Source: Actinomycetes bacterium (lineage in GTDB: Bacteria > Actinomycetota > Acidimicrobiia > Spongiisociales > UBA5794). From it: a stretch of DNA of 6,152 nucleotides. The stretch spans positions 1-6,152 of the forward strand of contig JAJRYI010000012.1 of assembly GCA_024275815.1 (NCBI GenBank). Reading direction: 5' to 3'. The position numbers and the translations under genes were made by a program. The notes under the pieces were generated by a model that worked only from the letters and a program-made list of their open reading frames with translations, had not been told where the DNA came from and ran no database searches. Below are positions 1 to 6,070 of the stretch, piece by piece (position 1 is the first letter of the stretch; the number at the start of each line of letters is the position of its first letter).

Positions 1-762
1 CAGATGCTGCTCGTGAAACATCTCGAGACGGACGGGCGTGAGATCCTCGTCGCATCCACGATGGCCGAAGGGAGGGAACTCCTCACGGAGACCACGGACC
101 TGCTGATCCTCGACCTCTTCCTCCCCGATGCCGACGGCCGCCAACTCCTCACGGAACTCCGCAAGGATCCGGCTACGGCCGACCTCATCGTGATCGTTCT
201 CTCGGGCTCCGACAGCGAGGTAGTGAGGGCAGAGTGTCTCGCCCTGGGTGCCAACACGTTCGTACCGAAGCCGTTCGATCCTGCATCCTTCGGGCCCCTC
301 GTCGACTCCTTGCTTCGCTCCGATGCATCGACCGAGCTGCGGGGCGCTGCCGTGGCGGTTGCCGTACCCGATGAGCCGTCCGAGCCAACCGGGCCACAGT
401 CGGTGCTGCTTGCTGAGGACGACGATCTCGTGGCAGCCCTCATCATGGACCGCCTTTCGAGAGACGGCTTCGAGCTGGTCCGGTGTGCCGACGGGGAGGC
501 CGCTCTGGCTGAGGCCCGGAAGAACCCTCCAGATGTCGCCATTCTCGATGTCAAGATGCCCAAGATGGATGGCTTCGAGGTACTGAGCCACTTCCGTGAG
601 ATACCAGAGCTCTCGGACACCGCAGTGATCGTGTTGACCGCGTTGGGAAGCGAACACGACGTGGTGCGCGGCTTCGACCTCGGGGCGGATGACTACGTGC
701 TCAAGCCCTTCTCACCAACAGAGCTCGCCGCGAGGGTCCAACGTTTGGCGGCCCAATCGTGA
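1..762 (+). CDS. Tandem receiver-domain protein, 5'-truncated by window edge (REC-REC C-terminus)
   Basis: Two phospho-acceptor receiver domains of two-component signalling occupy everything visible. The first in-window ATG is at 4, but the frame is open to base 1. The first REC lacks its beta-1 strand and acidic pair: it begins inside helix 1 and reaches the phospho-acceptor Asp (LILDLF) only 37 residues after that ATG, about 20 too early. The true start is therefore upstream, and the protein could be much longer, for example a hybrid kinase. Counting from the ATG, REC1 has D37, S67 and K89 (PKPF). A Pro/Glu-rich linker at about 110-131 leads to REC2, with E138-D139-D140, D182 in the LDVKMPKMDG motif, T212 and K234 (LKPF). 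Both RECs keep their phosphorylation residues. No output domain follows; the protein ends 18 residues after K234. Its stop overlaps the next start by 4 nt. REC identity is certain; the full architecture is unknown. Confidence 0.93.
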   Translation, partial: QMLLVKHLETDGREILVASTMAEGRELLTETTDLLILDLFLPDADGRQLLTELRKDPATADLIVIVLSGSDSEVVRAECLALGANTFVPKPFDPASFGPLVDSLLRSDASTELRGAAVAVAVPDEPSEPTGPQSVLLAEDDDLVAALIMDRLSRDGFELVRCADGEAALAEARKNPPDVAILDVKMPKMDGFEVLSHFREIPELSDTAVIVLTALGSEHDVVRGFDLGADDYVLKPFSPTELAARVQRLAAQS

Positions 763-1151
763 GGGTGCTCTTCGTCGATGACGATGCGTTGATACGCAAG
801 CTCGGTGAGTTCGCGTTTGAAAGAATCGGTGGGATGACAGTCATCACCGCGGCGAACGGTGAGGAGGCTCTCGCCGTCGTGGACACGGAGCATCCCGATG
901 TGATCGTGATGGATTTCATGATGCCGGGCATGAACGGCGATGAGGTACTCGAGGTCCTCCAGTCGCGTTCGGACACGAGGGAGATTCCGGTCGTGTTCCT
1001 GTCGGGAATCGATGATCCAGATCAGGTCCGGGCGTGGATCGCGGCGGGTGCCACCGGGTGCCTCGCGAAACCGTTCGATCCCACGACACTGGCGACAGAG
1101 CTCCAAGAGACGTTGCAAGTCGGATCTGCCCGCGACACGATCCGCTCATGA
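759..1151 (+). CDS. Stand-alone response regulator receiver protein (CheY-like)
   Basis: This is a 130-aa single REC domain with no attached output domain, so it probably acts by phosphorylation-dependent protein contact in the cytoplasm. All key positions are present: acidic cluster D7-D8-D9 after the first strand, phospho-acceptor D52 in VMDFMMPGMNG, S82 in the FLSG strand end, and K104 in AKPFDP. The start is GTG at 759; its last two bases form part of the preceding gene's TGA (GTGA overlap). No good Shine-Dalgarno sequence precedes it, which suggests translation coupled to the upstream gene. A later start would remove beta-1 and its acidic residues. Its own stop overlaps the HEAT-protein ATG (ATGA). 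Position directly before a HEAT scaffold and a glycosyltransferase makes these its likely partners, which is inference. A diffusible phosphorelay intermediate is an alternative role. Confidence 0.95.
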   Translation: MRVLFVDDDALIRKLGEFAFERIGGMTVITAANGEEALAVVDTEHPDVIVMDFMMPGMNGDEVLEVLQSRSDTREIPVVFLSGIDDPDQVRAWIAAGATGCLAKPFDPTTLATELQETLQVGSARDTIRS

Positions 1152-2161
1152 TCGGTCTGCTGGGATTCGTCGGTGCACTCCTGGTCACCAACGCCATCTT
1201 CGCCGGCATGGTCCTGTTGTTGCGTGTCCGCTCGAACGGAAGAGCGAAACGGTACGACAGGATCGAAAGCCTGTGGGAGCCGGTGATCGTGGGCATCGTC
1301 AGCGGAAGTTCCGAGACCGTTCCCGTCGTACCCGACGACGAGGTTCGCCACGTTCTCGAGATCGCTGCACGGTTCGCAAGGATGCTCAAAGGTCAGGAAC
1401 TCGAGAGTGTGCGCAGATTAAGCGCACCGTACGTCGACCGACTGCTCGAAGACCTACGAGACCCATCACCGGAAAAGCGCGGCGCTGCGGTCGACAAGAT
1501 CAGCGTCCTGGCGCTCGACTCTCACGCTGAGTACATCGTTGCCGCCCTCGACGACCCGTCATCGAGAGTGTCGCTTGTCGCAGCAAGGGCGCTGTCGCAT
1601 CCGAACCGTCTCGAATGCACTATCGCTGTTCTCGATCGGCTCCATCGATACGCACACTGGAGTCCCTCATTGATCTCGACGATGCTCGCTCAGGTAGGAA
1701 CGGGTGCACTCATCCACCTGAGGGAGTACCTCGGAGATGTGACTCGGCCGAGCCATGAGCGGGCCGTCGTGGCCGGTTCGCTGCGTCTGCTACGAGATCC
1801 GCACAGCGCGCACATTGCGGCCGGCGTGCTCGAATCTGATGACTCTGAGTTGGTCGTCGCCTGCCTGAGGCTGATCGAAGCAGTTGGCAGTAAGGAGCAG
1901 GCCCCTGCCGTGCGACCGCTCGTCGACCATCCTGCGTTCTTCGTGAGGTCTGAGGCGGTGTCCGTACTGAGTCACATCGGCGACGCCAGCGATGTCGAGG
2001 CGATAACCCGCAACATCTACCACGACTCGCCCTGGGTGACGATCCGCGCGGCTCGAGCGCTGCTCGAACTCGGTCAACGCCAGCTGCTCATGAGCCTGGC
2101 AATGGGCGACGGTCTCGCTGCCGAAAGTGCTCGCGAGGCACTGTACGAGGAGGCAGCGTGA
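1148..2161 (+). CDS. Membrane-anchored HEAT-repeat protein, putative scaffold for the downstream glycosyltransferase
   Basis: This 337-aa protein has one N-terminal hydrophobic helix (about residues 3-26), followed by a basic stretch (RVRSNGRAKR, 26-35), as expected for an N-out/C-in anchor. Residues about 95-335 form repeated helical pairs of HEAT type. Recognisable units include DPSPEKRGAAVDKI, DDPSSRVSLVAARALS, SDDSELVVACLRLIEAVG, HPAFFVRSEAVSVLSHIGD and HDSPWVTIRAARALLELG. HEAT solenoids are binding surfaces, and no catalytic motif is seen. The frame is open further upstream, to a possible ATG at 1034, but that segment would overlap the REC gene by about 115 bases and reads as low-complexity Arg-rich shadow. 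ATG 1148 gives an ATGA overlap and places the membrane helix at the N-terminus. From memory, HEAT proteins of this layout recur next to GT2 genes of the kind that follows here; I could not check this. Binding to the synthase or to the REC proteins is inference. Confidence 0.88.
   Translation: MIGLLGFVGALLVTNAIFAGMVLLLRVRSNGRAKRYDRIESLWEPVIVGIVSGSSETVPVVPDDEVRHVLEIAARFARMLKGQELESVRRLSAPYVDRLLEDLRDPSPEKRGAAVDKISVLALDSHAEYIVAALDDPSSRVSLVAARALSHPNRLECTIAVLDRLHRYAHWSPSLISTMLAQVGTGALIHLREYLGDVTRPSHERAVVAGSLRLLRDPHSAHIAAGVLESDDSELVVACLRLIEAVGSKEQAPAVRPLVDHPAFFVRSEAVSVLSHIGDASDVEAITRNIYHDSPWVTIRAARALLELGQRQLLMSLAMGDGLAAESAREALYEEAA
2147..2153 (+). promoter_or_regulatory. Ribosome binding site for the GT2 gene, inside the end of the HEAT gene
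   Basis: GAGGAGG is a near-ideal Shine-Dalgarno sequence, lying 4 nt before the GTG at 2158. It is embedded in the codons for the last residues (EEAA) of the HEAT protein. It supports GTG 2158 over the later in-frame TTG 2170 and GTG 2176. The spacing is slightly short. It is the only strong SD among the three overlapping junctions of the operon. Confidence 0.7.
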
Positions 2162-3582
2162 CGGGCCTGTTGCAGGTGTTCAACGTGTTCATCCTCATCT
2201 ACTTCGCCGTGCTCAATGGCTTCTACCTCTTCTTGAGCATCCTGGCCTTCAAGAGCTTGCGCACGTACGTGCTTCGGCTGCGGTCGCTCAACATCGACGA
2301 TCTCGTGTCGTCGAGTGGAGGATTACCGGTGTCGCTGATCGTGCCCGCCTACAACGAAGCGGAGACGATCGTCGAATCGGTGCGTTCTCTCCTCACCCTG
2401 CGGTACTCCGACTATGAGATCATCGTCGTGAACGACGGATCCACAGACGCCACCCTCGTGAGGCTCATTGCAGAGTTCGGCCTCCGTCGGATCGCGCGTG
2501 TCGCTACGTCGGATGTGTCTACAGAACCGATCCGACACGTCTACCAGAGTTCCCGACATCCGGGCCTGTTCGTCGTCGACAAGGACAACGGAGGCAAGGC
2601 GGACGCGCTCAACGCAGGACTCAACTACTCGCGTGGCGCGATCTTCTGTGCAATGGATGCCGACACCCTGCTCGAAGCCGACGCCCTTGCCAGGGTCGCA
2701 CGGCCGTTTCTGGAAGATACCTCGACGGTTGCCGTCGGTGGGATCGTTCGCATTATCAATGGATGCGATGTCGACGGCGGGTCGATCGGAGACATCGGTC
2801 TGCCCAGAAAGCTCCTGCCTCGCTTCCAGGTGCTCGAGTACCTCAGGGCCTTCCTCGCCTCCCGCGTCGGGTGGGACCGGCTGGGTGCAACGCTCATCAT
2901 CTCGGGTGCGTTCGGTGCGTTCCGCAGGTCGACGGTTGGAGCCGTCGGTGGGTTCGATACCCGGTCGGTCGGTGAAGACATGGAACTCGTCGTGCGGCTC
3001 CATCGGTACTGTCGTGACAACGCGATCCCGTACAAGATCTCCTTCATCCCGGATCCCGTCGCCTGGACAGAGGCTCCCGAGAAGCTCTCGCAACTCGCTG
3101 CGCAGCGTGATCGTTGGCAGAGAGGCCTTGCCCAGGTGATCGCACGACATCGATCCATGATCGGGCGTCGACGCTACGGCATACCCGGAATGGTCGCTCT
3201 CCCGTACTTCGTGGCCTTCGAGTTGCTCGGCCCGGTCGTCGAACTCTTGGGTTGGGTTGCGTTCCTCATCGCACTGTCCCTCGGTCTCGTATCGTTGGCT
3301 CATGCAGTGGCCTTCCTCGCCCTCGCTGTGTTCCTCGGATCGGCGCTCTCGGTAGCCTCGGTGGCGCTCGAGGAGATGTCCTTCCGTCGCTATCGAAGGT
3401 CCAGGGACCTCGTCACCCTTCTCGGTCTCGCGCTCGTCGAGAGTTTCGGCTATCGACAGATCTCGACGTACTGGCGTCTGCGGGGTCTGGTTTCGGCTCT
3501 TCGTCGGGACGGCACCTGGGGAGAGATGCAACGTGGCGGATTCAAGGGCGTTGCCCAGGGGGCAGAAGCCCGTCAATCCTGA
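2158..3582 (+). CDS. Membrane family-2 glycosyltransferase, putative processive polysaccharide synthase
   Basis: This 474-aa inner-membrane GT2 enzyme transfers sugar from a nucleotide-sugar donor to a growing glycan. An N-terminal membrane helix lies at about 8-31. The GT-A domain follows with PAYNE (63-67), VNDGSTD (91-97), GGKADALN (145-152), the metal-binding DAD (167-169), an acceptor-region SGAFGAFRR (from 249), a GED catalytic-base motif (272-274, in the TED position) and QRDRW (316-320), the Q-x-x-R-W signature of processive synthases such as cellulose and PgaC-type enzymes. Residues about 345-432 contain three or four hydrophobic helices, so the pore-like C-terminus is complete. There is no PilZ domain and no c-di-GMP site. 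The start is GTG 2158, overlapping the HEAT stop (GTGA) behind a strong SD. The sugar and product cannot be read from the sequence. No export partner, deacetylase or glycosidase lies in this window, so the polymer, if any, is undefined. Confidence 0.93.
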   Translation: MTGLLQVFNVFILIYFAVLNGFYLFLSILAFKSLRTYVLRLRSLNIDDLVSSSGGLPVSLIVPAYNEAETIVESVRSLLTLRYSDYEIIVVNDGSTDATLVRLIAEFGLRRIARVATSDVSTEPIRHVYQSSRHPGLFVVDKDNGGKADALNAGLNYSRGAIFCAMDADTLLEADALARVARPFLEDTSTVAVGGIVRIINGCDVDGGSIGDIGLPRKLLPRFQVLEYLRAFLASRVGWDRLGATLIISGAFGAFRRSTVGAVGGFDTRSVGEDMELVVRLHRYCRDNAIPYKISFIPDPVAWTEAPEKLSQLAAQRDRWQRGLAQVIARHRSMIGRRRYGIPGMVALPYFVAFELLGPVVELLGWVAFLIALSLGLVSLAHAVAFLALAVFLGSALSVASVALEEMSFRRYRRSRDLVTLLGLALVESFGYRQISTYWRLRGLVSALRRDGTWGEMQRGGFKGVAQGAEARQS

Positions 3583-3611
3583 CGCCGGGCTTGGGGCGAT
3601 ATACGGGTCCC

Positions 3612-3630
3612 TTCTCCAACGCATGGAGAA
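3612..3630 (+). terminator. Perfect 7-bp hairpin after the GT2 gene (terminator, attenuator or operator)
   Basis: The arms TTCTCCA (3612-3618) and TGGAGAA (3624-3630) are exact reverse complements around a 5-nt ACGCA loop. The hairpin lies 29 nt after the GT2 stop. The stem is only moderately GC-rich and no T-run follows (next bases ATCGTTGC), so it is not a textbook intrinsic terminator. It could be a weak terminator, an mRNA-stability element separating the operon from the next gene, or a dyad operator for the gene at 3708. Confidence 0.4.
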
Positions 3631-3693
3631 ATCGTTGCAGTGGCCGTCGGATGCGGTCGATACAGCCTGAGAACCCCCTGTGGGTACGAGAGT

Positions 3694-3699
3694 GAAGGA
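3694..3699 (+). promoter_or_regulatory. Ribosome binding site for the pseudokinase gene
   Basis: GAAGGA ends 8 nt before the ATG at 3708, the usual spacing for an independent Shine-Dalgarno site. It fixes the start of the 683-aa protein, which then opens with a disordered Pro/Arg/Gly-rich tail of about 27 residues before its first REC strand. Unlike the upstream junctions, this gene is equipped for initiation of its own. Confidence 0.7.
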
Positions 3700-3707
3700 C
3701 ACTTCCC

Positions 3708-5759
3708 ATGCACCCCGATGCTGGAGAACCGAGGCGTAGGAACGGCTCATCGCCGGCGTACCCGGCTGGCCCGGAGAACCTGTACCCGCTTCGTGTTCTG
3801 CTCATCGATGATGGTGCGCAGAGGTCGCAGGCTTTCCGACGGCTCTCAGAACGGGCCGAGGACGGCATGTACATCATCGATCGTGCCACTACGGCAGCGG
3901 ACGGCTTCGGAGCGATAGCGGCCGACGAGCACGATGTGTATGTGGTAGACCACCATGTCGGTACCCGAACCGGCTTCGATCTACTCTCCTGGGTCACTGC
4001 CGGTGGGATGCAGGTCCCGATCGTTTTCGTAGCAGGCCCCGGCGATCATGGAACAGGGGTCACGGCCGTCACGGCCGGCGCTTCGTGCTACGTCGTCGAG
4101 GACACTATCGGTTCCGGACTGCTGGAACACTGTGTCCGTCACGCTGTGGAACAGCGAAGGGCCCTGTCCCGGCTCAGCACCGCAGGAATCATGGTCGACG
4201 GAGGTACCTCGACGACGAAGCTGCTGGCTAGAGTCTCGCAACGTCTGAGGGAGCCGGCCTCTGCGCTGCTCGACCTCGCGAGCCGTGCCCTCGACTCCGA
4301 GCTGCCCGTGCCCGCGCTCGAATCCATCGGGGCGATCGGTGAGAAAGCACACACCCTGATCACCCTTGCCAACGACCTCAATGACCTGGCGATGCTTGAA
4401 GCTGGACATCTCCAGTTCCACACCGATCCGTTCTCTCTGCGTGGCCTCGTCGCACATGTACGACAATCGATTCCATCATCGGCGAACGGACGGGGTCGCG
4501 GCATCGCCGTCGACATCTCTGCCGATGTACCCGACACTGTCGTCGGTGATCCGGGCCGTCTCCGCTTCGTCATCGTGCGGTTCATCGAGACCGTCCGGTC
4601 CCGGAACTCCACCAGCAGTGTCCTGATGAGAGTCGGTGTGGAGGATCGGAGCCCTGGATCGATCACTCTCAGATTCGAGATCGAGGCCGCCGCGGCAGGC
4701 GAAGTCGCCGGCAACGGTACCCGACCCACCGGAGCCGACCCATCGGAGCCAGAGGCCATCCCTGAGATACTGCTCGACCGCGGTGTCCTCGGAATGCCCA
4801 TCGCCCTCGAGACCGTGTCGCGGATGGGCGGGCATGTCACGGTGGACGGCGACAGGGAAGACCACGCGGCGGTGCAGTTCACGGTCCGGCTTCAGATGAG
4901 TGACACCGATGCCGATGTGCGTCCGGTGCTCGATGACCGGATGCCGTTGGACGGCCCTGTGCTCGTCATTGCAGATACTGTCGAAACGCGTCGATCGACA
5001 GCGGAGACTCTCGATGTAGCGGGGATCTCCCACGAAATCGCGCCGAGCGTGGCAGCGTGGATGGCTGCGCACGATGGGAGCGGAGCCCGAGACGCGGCGC
5101 CTGCGTTGATCGTCATCGACTCATCCAAGGACTCGTTCGCGGAGTGCGACGACTTCAAGAGACTCGTCCCAGCTCCGATTCCGATCGTGATCGTCGTTGC
5201 ATCGGGCAGCAGAGGAGATGCTGCCCGATGTCGTGAACGAGGCGTGCGCGGGTACCTCGCAAGGCCACTCGATCCGGGTGACCTGGTGGACGTGATCAGG
5301 TCGACGCTGGCTCTTTCCTCCTCCGGCGACGTGACCACCCTCGTGACCAGGCATTGGCTCAGAGAAGGCCGTTCGAGCTTGCATGTACTCGTTGTCGACG
5401 ACAGCACGACGAACCGGTTCCTGCTGACCAGGATGTTGGATCAGCGGGGACACTCGACGATGACGGCGTGTGACGGTGCCGAGGCAGTCGCGGCGAGCAG
5501 AGAGAACTCATTCGACGTCGTACTCATGGATGTCATGATGCCGGTGATGGATGGCCTCGAAGCGACGAGACGCATCCGGACGATGTACGACGAACCGGCC
5601 GACCAGCCATTCATCGTCGGTGTGTCCGCGTTCGTGGATCGTGCGAGCATCGATCGTGCCAGCAACGCCGGCATGGACGCCTTCCTCGCCAAGCCGGTCC
5701 GTCCAGACGACCTGTTCGTCGTCGTCGAACAGCGCAGAACACCCGAGTTGACGGTCTGA
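3708..5759 (+). CDS. Hybrid histidine-kinase-like protein with degenerate catalytic core (REC-HisKA-HATPase-REC-REC pseudokinase)
   Basis: This 683-aa protein has no membrane helix and is probably cytoplasmic. (1) REC-like, about 28-148: D34-D35 and D81 are present, but the conserved Lys is Glu131 (YVVEDT). (2) HisKA-like, about 168-236: SQRLREP aligns with the usual SHEIRTP, putting Gln178 at the phospho-acceptor His; the second helix LANDLNDLAMLEAGHL is typical of the family. (3) HATPase-like, about 237-396: GDPGRLR (280-286) and a C-terminal MGGHVTVDGD remain, but Thr295 occupies the key N-box Asn, no DxGxG G1 box is seen, and the G2 box reads RGVLGMPI. (4) REC-like, about 416-534: D423 and D471 are kept, but Lys is replaced by Arg519 (YLARPL). 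(5) Canonical REC, about 558-676: D564-D565, D608 in LMDVMMPVMDG, S640 and K662 (AKPV). Family knowledge predicts no autokinase activity; the last REC should accept phosphate from another kinase. Its position after the REC/HEAT/GT2 operon suggests a shared pathway. The reading frame is intact, so it is not a decayed pseudogene. Confidence 0.9.
   Translation: MHPDAGEPRRRNGSSPAYPAGPENLYPLRVLLIDDGAQRSQAFRRLSERAEDGMYIIDRATTAADGFGAIAADEHDVYVVDHHVGTRTGFDLLSWVTAGGMQVPIVFVAGPGDHGTGVTAVTAGASCYVVEDTIGSGLLEHCVRHAVEQRRALSRLSTAGIMVDGGTSTTKLLARVSQRLREPASALLDLASRALDSELPVPALESIGAIGEKAHTLITLANDLNDLAMLEAGHLQFHTDPFSLRGLVAHVRQSIPSSANGRGRGIAVDISADVPDTVVGDPGRLRFVIVRFIETVRSRNSTSSVLMRVGVEDRSPGSITLRFEIEAAAAGEVAGNGTRPTGADPSEPEAIPEILLDRGVLGMPIALETVSRMGGHVTVDGDREDHAAVQFTVRLQMSDTDADVRPVLDDRMPLDGPVLVIADTVETRRSTAETLDVAGISHEIAPSVAAWMAAHDGSGARDAAPALIVIDSSKDSFAECDDFKRLVPAPIPIVIVVASGSRGDAARCRERGVRGYLARPLDPGDLVDVIRSTLALSSSGDVTTLVTRHWLREGRSSLHVLVVDDSTTNRFLLTRMLDQRGHSTMTACDGAEAVAASRENSFDVVLMDVMMPVMDGLEATRRIRTMYDEPADQPFIVGVSAFVDRASIDRASNAGMDAFLAKPVRPDDLFVVVEQRRTPELTV
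4059..4076 (+). repeat. Tandem 9-bp duplication inside the first REC-like domain
   Basis: GTCACGGCC occurs twice back to back and encodes Val-Thr-Ala twice (residues 118-123), in the helix before the degenerate Lys position of the first REC-like domain. It keeps frame. It may be a small slippage duplication or simple chance in a GC-rich alanine/valine helix. Confidence 0.5.
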
Positions 5760-5769
5760 CACTCGCTGT

Positions 5770-5798
5770 AGCTCCCAGGGCCTCTCGAGGTGCTGGCT
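5770..5798 (+). terminator. Imperfect hairpin downstream of the pseudokinase gene
   Basis: It starts about 10 nt after the TGA at 5757-5759. Pairing runs AGC/GCT, CAG/CTG, then G-U and CCT/AGG around a CTCG loop, with a TCC bulge and one G-G mismatch. There is no T-run. The position suits a transcription end, but the stem is weak. Confidence 0.25.
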
Positions 5799-5901
5799 GT
5801 CGTGATCAATCGATGCGCGTTGACGCGTTGCCGAATACTTCTGTCCGCTCTTGGGTCAGGAGGTACCGCGTAACGCTCCGATACCGACGACGTAGGGGAG
5901 G

Positions 5902-5916
5902 GCGGAGTAGCTCCGC
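5902..5916. repeat. Short perfect inverted repeat in the intergenic region
   Basis: GCGGAG (5902-5907) and CTCCGC (5911-5916) pair perfectly around TAG. It sits mid-way in the convergent gap, with no gene start nearby. A regulatory or RNA role is possible, but such 6-bp dyads also arise by chance at this GC content. Confidence 0.35.
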
Positions 5917-6012
5917 ACGGGTGTGAACCGTCGAACAGCGGGCTGAGGTCGATGAGAGGACGGATGAGGTGGAAGTCCCGAGACAGTGCGACCTTGTGGT
6001 GGGTGACCCGTG

Positions 6013-6045
6013 TCCTGGCTCCTTCGGGGACTGAAGGAGCCAGGA
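6013..6045 (-). terminator. Strong 13-bp hairpin, probable terminator of the minus-strand gene
   Basis: The arms TCCTGGCTCCTTC (6013-6025) and GAAGGAGCCAGGA (6033-6045) are perfect reverse complements around a 7-nt loop, and two G-U pairs can extend the outer end. Read on the minus strand, it begins 25 nt after the TGA at 6071-6073, the standard place for a terminator. Neither side has a T-run, which is common for hairpin terminators in high-GC actinobacteria. Because the genes converge here, it could stop transcription from both directions. Confidence 0.7.
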
Positions 6046-6070
6046 TGGAACTGAAGGGGTCGGATGCGTG

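Larger units (their letters stand above)
3583..3707. other. Intergenic gap between GT2 and pseudokinase genes
   Basis: This 125-nt spacer is the only sizeable gap between plus-strand genes in a run otherwise joined by overlaps. It holds a perfect inverted repeat at 3612-3630 and a Shine-Dalgarno site at 3694-3699. I find no convincing -35/-10 pair: TTGCAG at 3635 followed by GATACA at 3659 matches consensus poorly. The gap could mark a separate transcription unit or an internal attenuator; the sequence alone does not decide. Confidence 0.6.
5760..6070. other. Convergent intergenic region without a convincing gene
   Basis: These 311 bases lie between the pseudokinase stop and the stop of a minus-strand gene. 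Open frames cross it on both strands, but none has a plausible start with SD, and none gives a recognisable protein. It contains an imperfect hairpin just after the plus-strand stop (5770-5798), a CGCGT-TG-ACGCG dyad (5816-5827), a GCGGAG-TAG-CTCCGC hairpin (5902-5916) and the strong hairpin at 6013-6045. I recognise no tRNA, rRNA, riboswitch or insertion-sequence end. Confidence 0.6.

Noticed and set aside
1034..1147. Extended N-terminus for the HEAT protein from ATG 1034
   Set aside because: It would overlap the REC gene by about 115 bases, reads as Arg-rich shadow sequence, and would place a nonsense 38-residue tail before a clear N-terminal membrane helix. ATG 1148 gives a 4-nt overlap like the neighbouring junctions.
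3635..3664. A possible promoter (TTGCAG ... GATACA) before the pseudokinase gene
   Set aside because: The -10 matches only about half of the consensus with no TANNNT, so it cannot be separated from chance.
2323..3750. A long (475-codon) open frame on the minus strand
   Set aside because: It lies antisense to the GT2 gene, whose motifs are unambiguous. The translated product is Arg/Glu/Gly/Asp-rich with no domain. Long antisense frames are expected at this third-position GC bias.
4139..4882. A 247-codon minus-strand open frame within the pseudokinase gene
   Set aside because: The product is Ser/Arg/Thr/Pro-rich with no recognisable domain, and it is fully antisense to a multidomain gene with clear REC motifs.
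5441..6070. The frame of the minus-strand gene stays open for about 630 bases past its TGA, suggesting read-through or a broken longer gene
   Set aside because: Roughly half of that stretch is antisense to the canonical last REC, and the terminator-like hairpin follows the TGA directly. The peptide just after the stop is not a continuation of the beta pattern. Chance openness at high GC explains it.
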